Source of the DNA: Chitinophaga pinensis
GTDB taxonomy: Bacteria > Bacteroidota > Bacteroidia > Chitinophagales > CAIOSU01
Direction of reading: 5' to 3'
NCBI GenBank assembly: GCA_945901065.1
Contig: CAMDKI010000006.1
Coordinates: forward strand, 1-64,000
Length of the DNA stretch: 64,000 nt
A program made the translations under genes and the position numbers. Within the stretch, counting starts at the first letter, position 1; every line of letters begins with the position of its first letter. The notes beneath the pieces are model-generated. The model made no database searches and was not told the DNA's origin. It saw only the letters and a program-made list of their open reading frames with translations. Below, one piece after another: positions 62,425-64,000 of the stretch.

Positions 62425-63789
62425 ATGTACTACAACAACATACTGGAAACGATAGGCCACACGCCATTGGTGAAACTGAACAAAGTAGTAGGCGACATAC
62501 CTGCTACTGTATTGGCAAAGGTAGATAGCTTTAACCCAGGCAACTCCATTAAAGACCGCATTGGCGTTAAGATGGTTGAAGTGGCTGAGCAACAAGGACT
62601 ATTGAAACCGGGTGGCACCATAATTGAAGGCACCAGTGGCAACACAGGTATGGGCTTGGCGCTAGCTGCCATTATAAAAGGCTACAAGTGCATTTTTACC
62701 ACCACCGATAAACAGAGCAAAGAAAAGGTAGACATATTGAAGGCCGTAGGTGCCGAAGTGATTGTGTGCCCCACCGATGTTGAACCTACCGACCCTCGCT
62801 CTTACTACAGTGTATCGCGCAGGTTGGCACAAGAAACACCTAACTCGTTTTATGTAAACCAATACGACAACCTGGCCAACCGACTGGCGCACTACGAAAC
62901 CACCGGCCCCGAAATTTGGGAGCAAACGGAAGGCAAAATAACCCACTTGGTAGTGGGGGTTGGCACAGGCGGCACTGTAAGCGGCACGGGCAAATACTTG
63001 AAAGAGAAAAACCCGAACATTAAAATTTGGGGCATTGATACTTACGGCTCAACGCTGAAAGCATACCACGAAACAGGCAAAATTGACGAAAAGGAAATAT
63101 ACAGCTACATTACCGAAGGGATTGGCGAAGACATTATACCACAGAACATTGACTTTAGCCTAATTGATAAGTTTGAGAAAGTAACCGATAAAGACGGTGC
63201 CGTAATGGCTCGCCGCATAACCAAAGAGGAAGGCATATTTGTGGGCTACTCCGCGGGCAGTGCCGTAGCTGGTTTGATGCAATTGAAAGATACTTTGACC
63301 AAAGACGATTTGGTGGTGGTTATTTTCCATGATCATGGTAGCCGATATGTAGGTAAGCTATACAATGATGAGTGGATGCGCGACCGCCAATGGTTGGACG
63401 AAGCATCGAATGAAATTACGGCTGCCAGCATTGTGGGCCGCAAAGAGTTGAAGAAATTCTTAACCGTGAGCCCAGAGCAAACATTGGGCGAAGCTATTGC
63501 GCTTATGAAACAATTGGGTCTATCGCAGTTGCCGGTGATGAAAGAGCATGAAATGGTTGGTTCGGTTACCGACCACAGCCTGCTTACCCATTTGTTAGAA
63601 GGCGCCGAGCGCAACCAACAAGTAAGCACCGTTATGGGCAAACCTTTCCCATATATAGAGTGGGGTTCAACTAGCAAAGAAATATCGAGCCGCATCAACC
63701 GTGAAAACAGTGCAGTATTGGTAAAAGACATCAGCGGTGTAACGCACATCATCACCGAGTATGATTTAATTCAGGCGATAGCGGGGTAG
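62425..63789 (+). CDS. PLP-dependent cystathionine beta-synthase/cysteine synthase with CBS domains
   Basis: A 454-residue enzyme of the beta-family of PLP enzymes. The lysine that binds PLP is K43 in SIKDRIG, the substrate loop is EGTSGNTGMGLA (about residues 73-84), and the phosphate-binding loop is GVGTGGTVSGTG (about 177-188). The last about 115 residues hold two CBS domains (about 335-454), which in human CBS respond to S-adenosylmethionine. It makes cystathionine from serine and homocysteine or cysteine from O-acetylserine; which one cannot be decided here. No partner transsulfuration gene follows in the window. Confidence 0.93.
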   Translation: MYYNNILETIGHTPLVKLNKVVGDIPATVLAKVDSFNPGNSIKDRIGVKMVEVAEQQGLLKPGGTIIEGTSGNTGMGLALAAIIKGYKCIFTTTDKQSKEKVDILKAVGAEVIVCPTDVEPTDPRSYYSVSRRLAQETPNSFYVNQYDNLANRLAHYETTGPEIWEQTEGKITHLVVGVGTGGTVSGTGKYLKEKNPNIKIWGIDTYGSTLKAYHETGKIDEKEIYSYITEGIGEDIIPQNIDFSLIDKFEKVTDKDGAVMARRITKEEGIFVGYSAGSAVAGLMQLKDTLTKDDLVVVIFHDHGSRYVGKLYNDEWMRDRQWLDEASNEITAASIVGRKELKKFLTVSPEQTLGEAIALMKQLGLSQLPVMKEHEMVGSVTDHSLLTHLLEGAERNQQVSTVMGKPFPYIEWGSTSKEISSRINRENSAVLVKDISGVTHIITEYDLIQAIAG

Positions 63790-64000
63790 TTTTTGAGGTA
63801 CGATGTACGATTAAAAACACCCGTCATTGCGATGAGCCTGTGTTAATTTACAGGTTACTGAAATGCGTTATAGGAGAAGAAGCAACCCCCTAACCGATGG
63901 TTTGAATCGACAAACCTGTGTTATGCTATTGTACATAATACGCTAAGGTCAATAATTTCCAAACATCATGCTCCGGAGCAAGGGATTGCCACAGGCACCT
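63790..64000. other. Intergenic end of window with a dispersed repeat remnant
   Basis: The sequence contains cgtcattgcgatgagcctg and gaagaagcaaccccc, and a later agggattgcc, typical words of a common Bacteroidota dispersed repeat (GTCATTGCGA...GAAGCAATCCC). Bases 63796-63810 repeat TACGATGTACGA. No gene seen. Confidence 0.4.

Overview
The window comes from a Bacteroidota chromosome, probably a free-living, aerobic, gliding-clade relative such as Chitinophagales or Sphingobacteriales; the exact order cannot be fixed by eye. The evidence is three secreted proteins with C-terminal type IX secretion (T9SS) sorting domains, two TonB-dependent receptors with the Bacteroidota-style N-terminal carboxypeptidase-regulatory domain, promoter boxes of the TAnnTTTG type, almost no Shine-Dalgarno sequences, and a CxxxY-type CcmE. 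No tRNA, rRNA, CRISPR array, prophage or intact insertion sequence was seen.

Layout. 1-2.4 kb: end of an SF1 helicase, a thioredoxin with a small partner gene, and a membrane protein. 2.6-7.6 kb: a ccmE-ccmF-DUF2520 operon for cytochrome c maturation, then glycerate kinase. 7.6-26 kb: an envelope region with two beta-propeller or jellyroll-type secreted proteins, an unusual membrane Ser/Thr kinase carrying TPR, ankyrin and jellyroll-like domains, glutaryl-CoA dehydrogenase, a T9SS subtilisin, a tiny 33-residue membrane protein, an 1823-residue T9SS giant protein, and pruA. 26-31.8 kb: peroxiredoxin, hldD, clpP and several unknown exported or TPR proteins. 31.8-40.8 kb: lpdA, a FecA-like receptor, an AT-rich orphan, pbpC, and DUF6265 and DUF4412 proteins. 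41-46 kb: a compact guaA operon of five genes. 46-51 kb: a collagen-like secreted protein, a CpsB/YwqE-type phosphatase, and a ribD-transporter pair. 51.6-55.4 kb: an overlapping LptF/G permease, PAP2 phosphatase and ArnT-like glycosyltransferase operon. 55.6-63.8 kb: ruvX-def, a penicillin-acylase-family protein, rpe, a second TonB receptor, and cystathionine beta-synthase or cysteine synthase with CBS domains.

Most genes are housekeeping or envelope functions. The less ordinary signals are the kinase-TM-TPR-ankyrin protein, the small membrane protein, the intergenic repeat families (one 36-bp palindromic element sits inside a copy of a second repeat family), the short-period degenerate repeats in many gaps, and a set of genes whose minus-seven box lies only 4-8 bases from the start codon. 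I did not find a clear new multi-gene defence or conflict system in this window.
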